Of a DNA stretch of 64,000 nt, positions 22,691 to 33,900 are shown piece by piece. The DNA is taken from NCBI GenBank assembly GCA_024734495.1, contig JALMQS010000302.1:62001-126000 (forward strand). Reading direction: 5' to 3'. This DNA is from Forficula auricularia (Eukaryota > Arthropoda > Insecta > Dermaptera > Forficulidae). The number at the start of each line of letters is the position of its first letter. Position 1 is the first letter of the stretch. The notes under the pieces were generated by a model. The model did no database searches. It was not told the DNA's origin and saw nothing but the letters and a program-made list of their open reading frames with translations. The position numbers were made by a program, and so were the translations under genes.

Positions 22691-22719
22691 GAAAACTATG
22701 AGACATTTTTATTAAAAAA

Positions 22720-23297
22720 TAAGCTGGCATGTTCTGATGTGACCATCCACTTGACTTTACCATACAACCTGGCCCTTCACTTATATTCAATATTTATAAT
22801 CATGTAGGGGGGGGGTTAGTTTTTGCATTTTTAGATTACTGTGGGCCCACTGATTATGTATACAAAATTTGGTCGAGTTTGCTCAAATGGCCTAGATTTT
22901 AAATTTTTAACATCCCCTCCACCCCCCTTAATGCACCAAAAACTAATCAGCTCTTAATCTCAATGGACCAAAACTACGTGTGAAATTTGGTTTTGATATT
23001 CACGTCAGTTTTTATACTAGCTCGTCCACAAAAATTTGGTAACGTACAGACTAACAGATAAACAGACTAATTAACAGACATTTTGACAAAACAATTATTA
23101 TCTCGAAAAATATAATTTTTTCGATGTTCACTTATTAGAGCTTTTTTATAGACCAAAATGCCATGGTTTCGTTCAATTTTTTTAATCAAAATAGTTTCAG
23201 CCGTTTTTGAGATATTTCGAAAAATAGAAGGAAAAAAACCCACTTTTTTTCATCCACGATTACAATACTTGACCATACCCTGTATGGTAAAGTAAAA
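22720..23297 (+). mobile_element. Family C element, copy 2
   Basis: Starts in the GTTCTGATGTGACCATCCAC and CTTTACCATACAACCTGG blocks and ends CATACCCTGTATGGTAAAG, which can form a terminal hairpin (CCATAC/GTATGG). Directly follows B copy 2. Confidence 0.8.
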
Positions 23298-23769
23298 AAT
23301 GTTCGGTATATTGGTAGGTATATACAATAATTGCTCATTTAATAATATAAGCCCTAAATCATAAATATATTTTATGATAACAATAATTTTTTTAATGAAG
23401 TCATCCAGCAGTTTATTCTTCTTTACATTAAAGATGTGTCTTTCATAGAATTAATGAAGATAATTTTTTATTTACATTCTTAAATATTCTGACTCATCCA
23501 CCGACCAAGATTAGGCTGTATCATAAACATTCTTCTTGTATCAACAATTAAATCATCACCTCGGTGGCCTTAAAATAACGAATTTTCCATAAATGTACGC
23601 TCTAATGCGAATATTTTAAAAAGTGAACAGTTAATTTCTTTATTACCGACACTAAAAAATTATGGGCTGGATCATTTAATAGTTTTTAGGGAATTTGGTG
23701 TTGGTACTTGGTGAAACATTTTTTTAAATGATTGGATAAAAAATACTTGGTAGGTTTCACATTAAGATA
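23298..23769. other. A/T-rich spacer with end of hammerhead family G
   Basis: No gene. The last 80 bp (TTTGGTGTTGGTACTTGGTG, then GGTAGGTTTCACATTAAGAT) match the outer end of the hammerhead-bearing family at 53.57 kb. Confidence 0.55.
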
Positions 23770-24490
23770 TAAAAATAAGCTGATGTGTTCTGATGTGGCC
23801 ATCCACTTGACTTTACCATACAACCTGGCCCCTCACTTATATTTAATATTTAATAAAATTATTTATAATCATATAGGGGAGGGGGTTAGTCTTTGCATTT
23901 TTAGACTCCTGGGACCCACTGATTATGTATACAAAATTTGGTTGAGTTTGGTAAATGGCAAAGATTTTCATTTTTCGACCCCCCCCCCATTTCGGGGGGT
24001 TAGTTTTTGCATTTTTCGACTTCTGGGGGTCCACTGATTATGTATACAAAATTTGGTTGAATTTGCTCAAATCAAAACGACCTAGATTTTTAATTTTTAA
24101 TCCCCCCTCGACCCCCCTTAATTTTGGGTCGATATGCACCAAAATCTAATCAGCTCTTAATCTCAATGGACCAAAACTACGTGTGAAATTTGGTTTCGAT
24201 ATTCACACTAGTTTTTGAGCTAGCTCGTACACAAATTTGGTAACGCACAGACTAACTAACTAACTAACAGCCATTTTGACATAACAATTATTATCTCGAA
24301 AAATATAATTTTTTCGATGTTCACTTATTAAAGCTTTTTTGTATACCTAAATGCCATGGTTTCGCTCAATTTTTTTAATCGGAATAGTTTCAGCCGTTTT
24401 TTAGATATTTTGAAAATAAGAAGGAAAAAAAACATTTTTTTCATGCACGATTACAATACTTGGCCATACCCTGTATGGTAAAGTAATAAA
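23770..24490 (+). mobile_element. Family C element, copy 3
   Basis: Complete by comparison: TGTTCTGATGTGGCCATCCA start, repeated TGATTATGTATACAAAATTT blocks, ATCTCGAAAAATATAATTTT and the CATACCCTGTATGGTAAAGT end. The 101 aa plus frame here is made of this repeat and is not a gene. Confidence 0.85.
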
Positions 24491-24514
24491 ACAAATTTAT
24501 TTTTGGAGAGAATT

Positions 24515-24560
24515 TAATTTCGATATATATATTTCGGGTGGCTACGAATTGATGATAGAA
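24515..24560 (-). repeat. Fragment of a hammerhead repeat lacking the catalytic box
   Basis: Minus strand CACCCGAAATATATATATCG has the GAAA, AU-rich stem III and ATC triplet of motif 10 (53.46 kb), but CTGANGA is missing upstream. Inactive remnant. Confidence 0.55.
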
Positions 24561-24697
24561 TTATAAAAAATTTGATTGCTTTATTAAATAACTTTTCCTC
24601 TGTAATAAATGAAAAATTAATGATGATGTCCAAAAAAAAAACTTTTCCTCTGTTATTTAAGATATAAAAAAAAAAGAAGAGGAAAATAAAATATATA

Positions 24698-25202
24698 CAC
24701 TGCAGTGCAAAAAAATCGAGCCACCAATAAAAACATTATTAAATAGTAAATCATTTTTAATTTTTTTACAAGGAACCATACATTAATGAAATTATTGCTT
24801 ATTCCAAGTGTACTTGACACTTGTCGTTGACGTAGCCCTTGATTAATATTAGGCACACAATTTGAACTGCTTGAACTTCAGAAATATTTTATTTTTCTAT
24901 CAATGATGCTTAATTCAAAATTATTCATTTGATTGATATTTCAAATGGAATTTGATCTTTTATTAAAACTTTATTTCAATGTAAACTGATATTGAAAAAG
25001 TAGGATAATTTGTAATTGTATCTTTTAATTTAATTTTATTTATTTTTGTTTTATAAAATTCAAAAATTATCAACAATATTTATTGAATATATTAGTTTAA
25101 GAGTTAATAGAACAAATTATATGAATATTTGTAAAAATTTTAGAAATGATTTAATATTTAATAAAGCCTTTATTAGTGGGTCGATTTTTTTGCATGGTAG
25201 TG
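24698..25202 (-). mobile_element. Tc1-type MITE T, copy 2
   Basis: Left end CACTGCAGTGCAAAAAAATC, right end GGTAGTG (degenerate), flanked by TA. Minus strand retains part of a Tc1-like HTH (SSTLGISNNFINVWFLVKK readable), with a frame change against copy 3. Confidence 0.85.
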
Positions 25203-25374
25203 TATATTGTGCAAGTGCAATGCATGAATTTCACTTAGCTTTTTAAAAATCAACATTTTTACCTTTACAAATTAAAAGCACAATTTCAATACAGAATGGT
25301 CACTGGTCACTCGAAACACAATTTTCCAATTCCGTATTATTTCGCGGTTTTCACGGTTAAAAAACGTCGATTTT

Positions 25375-26290
25375 CCCGGTCACCAGTAGCCTATTAATAA
25401 CACTGGTCGGTAAAAATTTCTCCCCGCAATTCCAGTAGAGTTTTATACACTGACGAGCTGCTCCAGGCGTGCCTTCGGCACGCCCTCTATAGCTTAGCCC
25501 TCCAGACAGGTGGCCCTGGCGGGCAGCTCCTCGTCATGTGATTATTAGGTCTGTAATATATATTTGTAATATTTTGCCCCCTCTTTCGCCCTCAAGATCG
25601 GAGAGAGTTTTAATTTTTGCCCCCACTCACATTTTGGATAGTTGGGAGTCGAATTTCAAAAAGTCCCGAAATTACTTTTTAGATATTTTTATTTAGAATT
25701 TTATTAAGTAAAAATCAAGTAGATATCTTATCGTTCTTAATTGAAAATGCATAATTAGTGTAAACACATTGCAAAGATATTTTGCCCCTTTTGACCCCTT
25801 TAGAGAACGAATTTCAAAAAATCCTGAAATTAGTTTTTAGATATTTTAATTTAGTATTTTTATAAGTAAAAAGCAAATAGATATTTTATCGTCCTTAAGA
25901 GATATCGCATAATCAGTGAAAACACACTTTTCCCCCTTTGACCCCCTTAGGGGTCGAATTTCAAAAAATCCTTTCTTAGTGAGCCCCTATGTCATAGATG
26001 TAATATCCTCTCCAAATTTCATGTTTCTATGTCCAGTGGTTCTGGCTGTTTTGATGATGAGTGAGTGAGTGAGTGTATCGGGCAAAGCATTATATATATA
26101 TAGATTATTATCATGCAATTTCCAAATTTTTTACAACAGGTCAGAGTTTTAAGATATTATCAGTCCAAATAAAGAAAAAGCCCATTTTGACCTTATTTTC
26201 GAGTCCCATTAAATATTAAACTGTAATATTTAAAATCAAAACGTAATAGGAAAACATCTTCCCAATTTCCGGGTTGGGTGACCACCCTGC
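25375..26290. repeat. Dispersed repeat interrupted by a GC-rich-ended element
   Basis: The outer parts (AACACTGGTCGG..CCAGTAGAGTTTTA and CAGAGTTTTAAGATATTATC..TCGAGTCCCATTA) are contiguous at 55645-55905, so about 25450-26100 is an insertion. The insertion starts with the GC-rich repeat in inverse orientation (TGCCTTCGGCA, GGCCCTGGCGGGCAGC) and ends at (GAGT)n and TATATATATAGATTATTAT. Confidence 0.6.
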
Positions 26291-26411
26291 AATATTATAT
26301 TACGATAAAATATTAGCAAATGAACTGGGTGAGTCATTGAATTTAGAATTAGGAAATATTAATCAGAGAGTAAAGAATTACATATAAAATAGATTATTAT
26401 TATATATTACA

Positions 26412-26684
26412 GATAAAATTACAAATGAAGAAGTTCTTGGAAGAATCGGAGAAAGAAGAACCTTGTGGAAGAGTCTGAAGAAGAGAAGAGGTCAGATGAT
26501 GGGGCACACACTGAGACATGGGGGACTGCTTAGGGATATCTTGGAGGGGGAGGTGAGAAAGAAAAGGGGAAGGGGAAGACCCAGATTAGAATATTTCAAC
26601 CAAATAATTGGGGATATGGGATGCCAGACTCGAGTGGAGAAGGATTGTTGCATCAAACCAGTCTTAGGACTGTATACTCAATGA
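26412..26684 (+). pseudogene. C-terminal tail of a non-LTR retrotransposon reverse transcriptase
   Basis: The open frame from DKITNEEVLGRIGERRTLW through GQMMGHTLRHGGLLRDILEG and KKRGRGRPRLEYF is the characteristic basic C-terminal tail of LINE endonuclease/reverse transcriptase polyproteins that are abundant in insects. The RT and endonuclease domains are absent upstream (stop codons at about 26385 and before), so this is a 5'-truncated dead copy. The frame ends at TGA in an (ATG)n-like simple tail (ATGATGATGAG), which looks like the 3' end of the element. No promoter or start codon is meaningful here. Confidence 0.85.
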
Positions 26685-26699
26685 TGATGATGAGTAAAG

Positions 26700-27035
26700 A
26701 AGTTTTATAATACATGATTAAAAGTTTTAAAATATATGTAAAATGTTTGTCAATTTTGAGAAAATGGCGAAAATTTTTAAAATGCTCTAAATAAAGTTCT
26801 ATTGAACCAAAATAGATGAAATTGTTATTATTTTAAGCGGAATTTAAAGGGCTTTAAATTATCTAATGGGTATATTTTTGATTTGATAAGCCGTTTTAGA
26901 GTTATTCAAGAAAAAAGAAATATGCTCATTTTGAGGCACGCAGCGCAATTTCAGAATTCAGATTTGGGGGAAAAACTTAGGGTACTAATGTTGGGGCAAC
27001 AATAAAAGTACTCAGGCAATAAAGTATTTACCGGT
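26700..27035 (+). repeat. FB1 arm fragment
   Basis: Contains the FB1 blocks ATCTAATGGGTATATTTTTG, TTTAGAGTTATTCAAGAAAA and AAAACTTAGGGTACTAATGT from one arm only. Confidence 0.75.
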
Positions 27036-27054
27036 AGATAATTCATATAAAATG

Positions 27055-27972
27055 CCCTTTTTACTTTATCCAATGCGAAGCATGGGAGAAAGTATTGGAA
27101 TCGCTCTCGCGGCAAGCGCGACTTCAAAGGGTCCTCAGGTAAAGACTACGGAACCCATGGACTCAATTAAGGTCACAAATTGAAGTATTCAATGAGATTG
27201 AATTTTAGCACGTGACGGTTTTTCCAAAAATTACATGGAATCTCGTCGAGAGGCCAAAAAGTGCTATTTTTTTGGAAGTGCGTGCGGATGGATGGATGGA
27301 TGAATGTTATCGTTTTTTTCGTAAACGATTTTTTCCACACCGTTGCACTGATTGAATTGAAATTGAAAACCTACTATTAGTTTAACAAAATGAAGCGCTG
27401 ATTAGTTTTTGGTACATATCGGTCCACAAACATTAGTACTTTATTTCAGTACTTTTTTAGTTTTTTCTAAATATCCTGAAAATGACTTAACCAATTTTGA
27501 TGAAATTTAATAACCTAATTAAGTACCTTGGGGACCACAAAAAATGTTAAATAAAGTTTTTAGTAAAATTATATTTTAAAGAACTTTACTCTAGAGTAAA
27601 ATAGTACTTTTTTTGATTTTTTATTTTAAATTCTTTAAAATTTATTCATTTGATCGTTTTAAGATAGCTCATTTAACCTAACTTATGTAAGAATGGTTAG
27701 GCTTCTCGCTGTGAAATGGTAAAAATTTGGGAGGAAATTTTATAAGTAACCATAGCAACCGCGTTGTTTTCTTATCCGTTATGTAGAATGGTTATTTCCT
27801 TGACTATTAATAGTAAATGAGAATCGATCATTATTTTTGAATTAAAGTCAACATGAACTGCAAATAGCAAGTGATATCTGATTAATAATAAAGGAATAAA
27901 CATATTAATATTTCAAATGAATTTGGATAAAGTTTAGCAACGATCCGTTGCAGTTTATTTTTCAGGTAATTG
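27055..27972 (-). mobile_element. Family B element, copy 3
   Basis: Reads B from TACTTTATCCAATGCGAAGC to CGATCCGTTGCAGTTTATTT. It includes (GGAT)n at 27283-27303 and, at about 27770-27900, a single copy of the region that is amplified as a 119 bp tandem repeat in B copy 4. Confidence 0.85.
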
Positions 27973-28602
27973 AAAATAAAAAAAAAAATCGTATTTAATT
28001 GAAAATGTATATTTTTATTATTTGTAAGTGGATGGTTGAATTTTCAAAATGAACAGGCTTCAAGTGCTAGTATTTGCACAAGGCAAGAGTTATAGGGGTA
28101 GGAGGGGTGGGAGGGTTTCAAGTGACGATGGCCTATGGTTGAACACCCTCTAAATTCCCTACCAGAGAATTTCATAATCATACCCCCCCTCCCCCCCCCC
28201 ACTTCACTACTATATGGTATGTACTTATAAATTTAATTAGCATTTAAATATACATAGAATAAAGTTACAAAAATATATATTCATAGGCATTTGCATATTA
28301 ATACTCTATAAAGTAATGAGAGTTGGAATTTCTCAAGGGAAGTAGGTACGGTACGTTGATGGAATTATTTTGGTTTTTAATTTAATTTATTTATATTTTA
28401 TACTATCAAATAAAGTGTTTGGAGAAAAAAATGACAAAATATTAAACAATTTATTAATATCCAAATGCGACGGATATAGTTTGCTGGCCAGCCAGGCTGC
28501 TAAATTTTATTTGTCATGAATTATTAGTGGGTTTTAAAATTAAAATAATTTTTAGGAAAAATAAAAATAAGAAAAATTAAGTAGATTTTGAAATGCACAG
28601 CA
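27973..28602. other. No recognisable gene
   Basis: Mostly A/T-rich, with a G-rich run at 28100-28120 and a C-run at 28185-28200. Confidence 0.4.
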
Positions 28603-28619
28603 ACAGTAGCCCAGTAAAT

Positions 28620-29354
28620 AAAAATAATTTTTTAAGAAAAAAATAAAAACCGACTTCAAAAAATTAAATGCAACAAATAAAATACACTAAAAGGTATAAA
28701 ATAATTATTATCTTATTTAGTTACAACTAAACGACGAAATATTAACATGAAATTACTTTTTGAAGTCGGTGCCAAACATATACCTTTTATGAATCGCATT
28801 CGACGGATCTTACTTAGTACGTTTGGAGGGTATGCTCGCTTATAGGTATAGTATGTTTGGCACCGACTTCAAAAAGTAATTTCATGTTAATATTTGGTCG
28901 TTTAGTTGTAACTAAATAAGATAATAATTATTTTATACCTTTTAGTGTATTTTATTTGTTGCATTTAATTTTTTTTGAAGTCGGTTTTTATTTTTTCTTA
29001 AAAATTATTTTTATTGTTCTCTTTTTAGTGATGTTATTAATAGTGATGATATCATCAGAACTTGACCAAATTAATATGACACCATCCCTAAGACACCCCC
29101 TATCGGATAAAAAAAGAAACATCGAAATCGGTTCATAAACAAAGAAGTTAGTCCTGAACAAACCTAACAAAAAAGGTTTAATACCTATGAAAAAAAATGG
29201 GATCAATCGGAAGGTAGGCTGAACCCAATGCAAAAAAAATTTTCAAAATCGGTTCACAATTGGCGGAGATATGAGGTAACATAGGCACAAAAAAAAAAAA
29301 AAAAAAAAAAAAATCAGTCGAATAGAGAACCTCCTCCTTTTTTGAAGTCGGTTA
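28620..29354 (-). mobile_element. AACCGACTTC element E, copy 1
   Basis: About 735 bp; ends are TTAAGAAAA..TAAAAACCGACTTC and TTTTTTGAAGTCGGTT. The inner part is a palindrome (GGTGCCAAACATATACC near 28769 against TGTTTGGCACCGACTTC near 28850). Has a poly-A run at 29288-29313. It interrupts the left arm of the composite foldback. Short frames inside are not genes. Confidence 0.85.
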
Positions 29355-29878
29355 AAAAGGGGTTTCAGCTTGCATTAATTGAGGGGGACTATTTTTTTTC
29401 TAGGATCGTTTGGTATGGTGTGGGTGTGCTAAATCTAAGTTTGCGACCTCGAAAGTATGGGCGACAACTTTTGGTTGCCGAAAAACCTCCAAATTTTTGG
29501 ACCTTTTCCAGTTTATCGCTTATAACTCGAAAACAGTCCATATTTTGTAAAAAACCGTCCCATAGTAAATTAAAGAGGACAAAATTTCACGTCGATTAAA
29601 AGAAATAAATGCAAAATTGGTAGATTTTTAATGGGGAATCAAAATACAGCCCCCCGGATCACTTTTGAATAATACCTATCCCAAAAACTCGCACTTTTTT
29701 CGATTATTTCCCATGTTGACAATGAAGGAGCACGTTTTCGGCAAAGATCATTTTATAGATTTTTAAACTAGATTAAATTTGCTACAAATGAAACGAATTT
29801 TTATCTTAATTGGAAAATGGTAAGCCGTGCCACAATGAGGTTGAAATTTTGCAGAAAATAGCAGTTTTTGTAAATAAC

Positions 29879-30327
29879 TGTAGGAAATTAATTGTTTAAT
29901 TAATTATTTAATTTAGTGAGTTATATTGATTTCTGTTTAAGATCATACATATGTTTGCCACATGTCCGTTTGGGCTTTGTACCCTGTGAAGGTCGTATTC
30001 TTTCTTTTAGCGAGCATTCTGCCCAAGGGCTGGTCGGCTGACATGGCACCCCACCCCGCTCGTATGTGTATGTAAATGTTTATGTATATGTGTGGTTGCC
30101 AAGGGTGAATTGTCAACGGCTAGAAGACAGTTGAATACGGGCTTTGCTTAAAGATGGTTGTAACCAAAACGATGTATTAATTAACGATGTGTATTATGGC
30201 GTTTGACGATGACCCCTAGACACGAAAATGTATTACCCCCCCTTTTTGTTAATAAATATATATCAAAGAATAAATAAGTGTATTATTTCACCCCTATGAG
30301 CGAAGGGGGCGAAACCCGCCTTCTACA
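29879..30327 (+). mobile_element. Probable solo LTR, 449 bp, 4 bp TSD
   Basis: Begins TGTAGG and ends CTACA (5 bp terminal inverted match), flanked by TAAC at 29875-29878 and 30328-30331. Base composition is more balanced than its surroundings, and two AATAAA signals lie near the 3' end. A short-inverted TG..CA pair with a 4 bp duplication suits a Gypsy-type LTR, left after recombination. No internal retroelement sequence is beside it. Strand is a guess from the AATAAA position. Confidence 0.7.
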
Positions 30328-30439
30328 TAACCGTACTATAGTTAAATTGAAAGTTTTTGCCGAGAGTAGCAGAATTTTTATATATTGAAGGAGACAATAA
30401 AAGAGTGTGTCTTCTGCTGGAATTATAAATTTTATTTAT

Positions 30440-30493
30440 TTATAACGAGACTATAGTTTCGAGGGCTTTGCCCTCTTCATCAGTCTATTACAA
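30440..30493 (-). ncRNA. Hammerhead ribozyme motif 5
   Basis: Minus strand: CTGATGA (complement of 30477-30483), stem II GAGGGC/GCCCTC, GAAACTATAGTC (complement of 30449-30460). Confidence 0.75.
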
Positions 30494-30592
30494 TGTATTC
30501 ACAGGAATTAATTTATGAATGAAAGGTTAACATCTTTCATGTGGTGTGAAAGATGTTAACCTTTCATTCATAAATTAATTCCTGTGAATACA

Positions 30593-30647
30593 TTGTAATA
30601 GACTGATGAAGAGTGCAAAGCCCTCGAAACTATAGTCTCGTTATAAA
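30593..30647 (+). ncRNA. Hammerhead ribozyme motif 6
   Basis: CTGATGA at 30603-30609 and GAAACTATAGTC at 30626-30637. Stem II has one mismatch (GAGTGC against GCCCTC), so it should be weaker than its partner. Confidence 0.65.
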
Positions 30648-31337
30648 TAAATAAAATTTATAATTCCAGCAGAAGACACACTCTTTTATTGTCTCCTTCA
30701 ACGTACTATGTATAGTTAATTAAAGAGGACAAAATTTCGTGTAGAGTAAAAAAAAAGAAATGCGAAATTGGCCCAGTAGTTAGATTTTTAGTGAAAACCC
30801 TTTTGGAAAGCGAAATACTTGACGGAACCCTACAATAAAACAATAATTATTAAAAGTGTATTCTTTATTAATAAGCATAATAAAAGTATAATGTAACAGT
30901 TACTTATTACTTACACAACATGTATAATAATAGAAGATATTGAAAAAGAAAAAAATCTAACTAATGGGAGATATGAAACTGTTTTTTTATTTTTCATCAA
31001 TTGGTTAATATCAGGTTTGATACAAGACAGTTGAAGTCTCATATCAGGTGCGGCTATTGCGGTATTTTGTTTTCGTGGCTGCATAGGTTGAGAATCCTGT
31101 TTCGCACAAATATGTTGTTGGGAACGGGAGAAGAATATTCAGAGCCATTTTGGCAAGCATTGGATATTCATCACGGATTCTGCACCAAAAATCGTTGAGA
31201 GGCGTCGTTTTAAACAGTGTCTCCATACTTGTGTCTGATGACATTTCTAAAAGAGATTCATATATGTCCTGTGACATACTTTCTGGCTTTTGCAAGTTAG
31301 GTAAAAAAGGATTATGAATCCATGAATTCAGTTTCAT

Positions 31338-32093
31338 TTTTTAACCGACTTCAAAAAAGGGGGAGGTTCTCTATTCGATTGAATTTTTTTTTTTTTTTTT
31401 TTTTTTGTGCCTATGTTACCTCATATCTCCGCCAATTGTCAACCGATTTTGAAAATTTTTTTTGCATTGGGTCCAGTCTAGCTTCCGATTGGTCCCATTT
31501 TTTTTTCGATTTTTTTTCATAGGTATTAGACCTTTTTTATTAGGTTTGTTTAGGTTTGTTTAGACCTAACCTCTTTGTTTATGAACCGATTTCGATGGTT
31601 CTTTTTTTATCGAAAGGGGGTGTCTTAGGGATGGTGTCATATTAATTTGGTCAAGTTCTGATGATATAATCACTATTAATAACATCACTAAAAAGAGAAA
31701 AATAAAAATTTTAAGAAAAAAATAAAAACCGACTTCAAAAAATTAAGTGCAACAAATATAAAAATACACTAAAAGGTATAAAATAATTATTATCTTATTT
31801 AGTTACAACTAAACGACGAAATATTAACACGAAATTACTTTTTGAAGTTGGTGCCAAACATATACCTTTTATGAATCGCACTCGACGGATCTTACTTAGT
31901 ACGTTTGGCGGGTACGCTCGCTTATAGGTATAGTTTGTTTGGCACCGACTTTAAAAAGTAATTTCGTGTTAATATTTCGTCGTTTAGTTGCAACTAAATA
32001 AGATAATAATCATTTTATACCTTTTAGTGTATTTTTATATTTGTTGCACTTAATTTTTGAAGTCGGTTTTTATTTTTTTCTTAAAATTTTTTA
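31338..32093 (+). mobile_element. AACCGACTTC element E, copy 2
   Basis: Starts TTAACCGACTTCAAAAAAGG, poly-T at 31385-31406, central palindrome, ends GAAGTCGGTTTTTATT..CTTAAAA. Inserted into the hAT frame between the codons of EEQN and MKLNSW. Confidence 0.9.
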
Positions 32094-32380
32094 TGTATTC
32101 TGTTCTTCGGGAAAATAATTCTTAAATGATGCGCGCATCGAAGTGAGATATTGTACCAAATCTTCAAATACATCATCTTGAAACATTTCTGAGTCGTTAT
32201 CGCTAACAAACTCACTGAGTGACGTAAAGCTTTCTATTTCTCTCTTACCAACGCAAATAATCCAAAAATCTAATTTTCTTTTGAAGGCAGTTATTTTGTT
32301 ACAGGCCTGGAACACTGTTGTCTGTTTACCTTGCAATGATAAATTTAATTCGTTCAGTTTTTGAAAGATATCTGCCATAA

Positions 32381-32476
32381 CCCAGGTAACACACAATATC
32401 CTCAGAATATTCTAAGAAGATTTAAATGTCCTTAGAATATCCTTAGAATATTCTTAGGATATTGTGGTTACCTGGG
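32381..32476. mobile_element. 96 bp palindromic MITE in the hAT gene
   Basis: CCCAGGTAAC at 32381 and GTTACCTGGG ending 32476, nearly palindromic throughout (AGAATATTCT core). It splits RLSF from MADIFQ in the hAT frame and brings TAA directly after its first codons. Confidence 0.85.
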
Positions 32477-32649
32477 AAAAGACAGTCGGAACAACCAAGT
32501 TTTATCATACAAACGGTCTTTCAAATTAAAAGAAGTATCTGAAAGAAACATTTGTAACTCGGCTCTAAGTTCAAGTAACATTGTTAAAGTTTTACCCCGA
32601 GACAGCCATCGCACTTCTCTCTGAATGAACAAAGTGTACTGTGGTGGGT

Positions 32650-32805
32650 GGCGACTAAGTTCGGCTGCGCCTCGTGAATCGTGATACGCCGCGTCAAAAC
32701 GGTCGACCAGAGAGGTGTTTTGAATTTTTAGCTAAATTCTTGCGGAACCTCTACAGAGGTATCACGGAACCCTAGGGTTCCGCGGAACACACTTTGAGTA
32801 TGGCT
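32650..32805. repeat. Probable hAT element end region
   Basis: GGTTCCGCGGAACACAC, with AACCCTA, lies between the hAT frame and the resumption of FB1-type sequence at about 32825. A related CGGAACCCTA lies at 30824 on the other side of the frame. These could be the hAT termini, but I cannot align a clean TIR. Confidence 0.4.
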
Positions 32806-32824
32806 TCCGTAGGGTGCACAATTC

Positions 32825-33600
32825 ATTTTTTCTCCAGACGTTTCAGAAGAATTTCTCCCTTTATCAAAACAATTTTTCAAGTGAAAAAAAGAATCATCTT
32901 GATTTTTATCTCATTTTCTAGGAAATTTTATTTACTTAAACGTTTACTGGACCACGTTTTTTATAAAACTCTTAGATATATAGATATCCTACATTTTCCG
33001 GTCAGGATATGATTCGAATCCTCAAAAGCGTCATGGAAAATGCTGGATATTTATAAATCTAAGAATTTTATCAAAAAGTGGTCCAAGTAAACGTTTAAGT
33101 AAATAAAATTTACTACAGAATGAGATAGGAATCAAGTTTCTAAGATGAGTGGTTTTCATTTTATGAAGGAAAAATTGCGATTTTTTGAAACAATGGATCA
33201 TTTCTTGTCATGGAAAATGCTAGATATCTATAAATCTAAGAGTTTTAATAAAAAAGTGGTCCAAGTAAACGTTCAAGTCAACAAAATTTCCTAGACAATT
33301 TGCTCAGAATCAAGTTTCTAGGATGAGTAATTTTCATTTTATGAAGAAAAAAATGCGATTTTTAGCATAAAATTACAGTTTTTCAAAATTTCAACCTCAT
33401 TGCGGCACGGGATACCATTATCCAATTAAGATGAATCATTGTTTGAATTGTAAAAAATTTAATCTAGTTTAAAAATATATAGAATGGTCTTTGTCGTAAA
33501 CGTGCTCCTTCATGGTCAAAATGGGAAAAAATTGAAAAAAAGTTTTTGGGATAGGTATTCAAGTGATCCGGGGTGGGGGGGGGGGGCTGTTTTTGGATCC
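32825..33600 (-). repeat. FB1-type inner arm of the composite
   Basis: Contains the FB1 blocks (GAGTGGTTTTCATTTTATGA, AAGTGGTCCAAGTAAACG) twice in direct order, then CGTGCTCCTTCATGGTCAAA, mirroring the shorter left arm at 29640-29878. Confidence 0.75.
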
Positions 33601-33900
33601 CCATTAAAAATCGAACTACTTGACCAATTTTGCATTTCTTTTTTTTAATCGACGTGGGATCTTGTCCTCTTTAATTTAATATAGGTTGGTTATTTACAAA
33701 ATATGGAGCGTTTTCGAGTTATAAGCAAAAAACTGGAAAAAGTCCGAAAATTTCGAGGTTTTTCGGCCACCAAAAGTTGTCCCCCACACAAATTAGATTT
33801 GGTATACCCACACCATACCAAACGATCCTAGAAAAAATCTTTTTCCGCAATTCATGTAAGCTGCACCCCTTTTTGGATTCTCTATTTACTGGGCTACAGT

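Larger units (their letters stand above)
30345..30702. mobile_element. Hammerhead palindrome family, copy 3
   Basis: Flanked by CGTACTATAGTTA on the left and CGTACTATGTATAGTTA on the right, likely a target duplication with a small indel. After AATTGAAAGTTTTTGCCGAG comes the same inverted arms as at 17.8 kb, meeting near 30543. Confidence 0.85.
30960..32643 (-). pseudogene. hAT transposase (ZBED5/SCAND3-like), C-terminal half, broken
   Basis: Minus strand, in order: REVRWLSRGKTLTMLLELRA (about 32610-32550) through DKTWLFRLSF (to 32477); MADIFQKLNELNLSLQGKQT to ASFKNYFPEEQNT (32378-32094); KLNSWIHNPFL to the hAT dimerisation motif LPFPTTYLCETGFSTYAAT (31334-31095); and, after a frameshift near 31050, APDMRLQLSCIKPDINQL. 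This is the standard order in the catalytic/dimerisation half of hAT transposases of the ZBED5/SCND3 type. It is cut by a 96 bp MITE (in-frame stop) and by the 756 bp E copy 2. The N-terminal BED finger and first catalytic part are not seen upstream of 32643. Confidence 0.9.
28608..33895. mobile_element. Composite foldback element, 5.3 kb, with nested insertions
   Basis: Ends AGCCCAGTAAAT (28608) and ATTTACTGGGCT (ending 33895), each flanked outside by ACAGT (28603-28607, 33896-33900), a 5 bp TSD candidate. The left arm continues after insertion E1 at 29354 (GGGGTTTCAGCTTGCATTAA); the right arm mirrors it at about 33840-33880. Arms share the CCAAAAGTTGTC..ATACCAAACGATCCTAG block and then FB1 interior blocks. 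Nested within: E1, a solo LTR, a hammerhead palindrome and a hAT pseudogene. Confidence 0.8.

Noticed and set aside
23732..24149. 101- and 64-codon frames
   Set aside because: Both are inside a family C element and differ in other C copies.
26391..26412. Splice acceptor (TATATTACAG) before the LINE tail
   Set aside because: It matches by chance in A/T-rich DNA; the coding tail is a truncated retrotransposon without an upstream exon.
28956..31522. Short hydrophobic frames at 28956, 28988 and 31322
   Set aside because: They lie in copies of the E element and its poly-T/poly-A runs; not membrane proteins.
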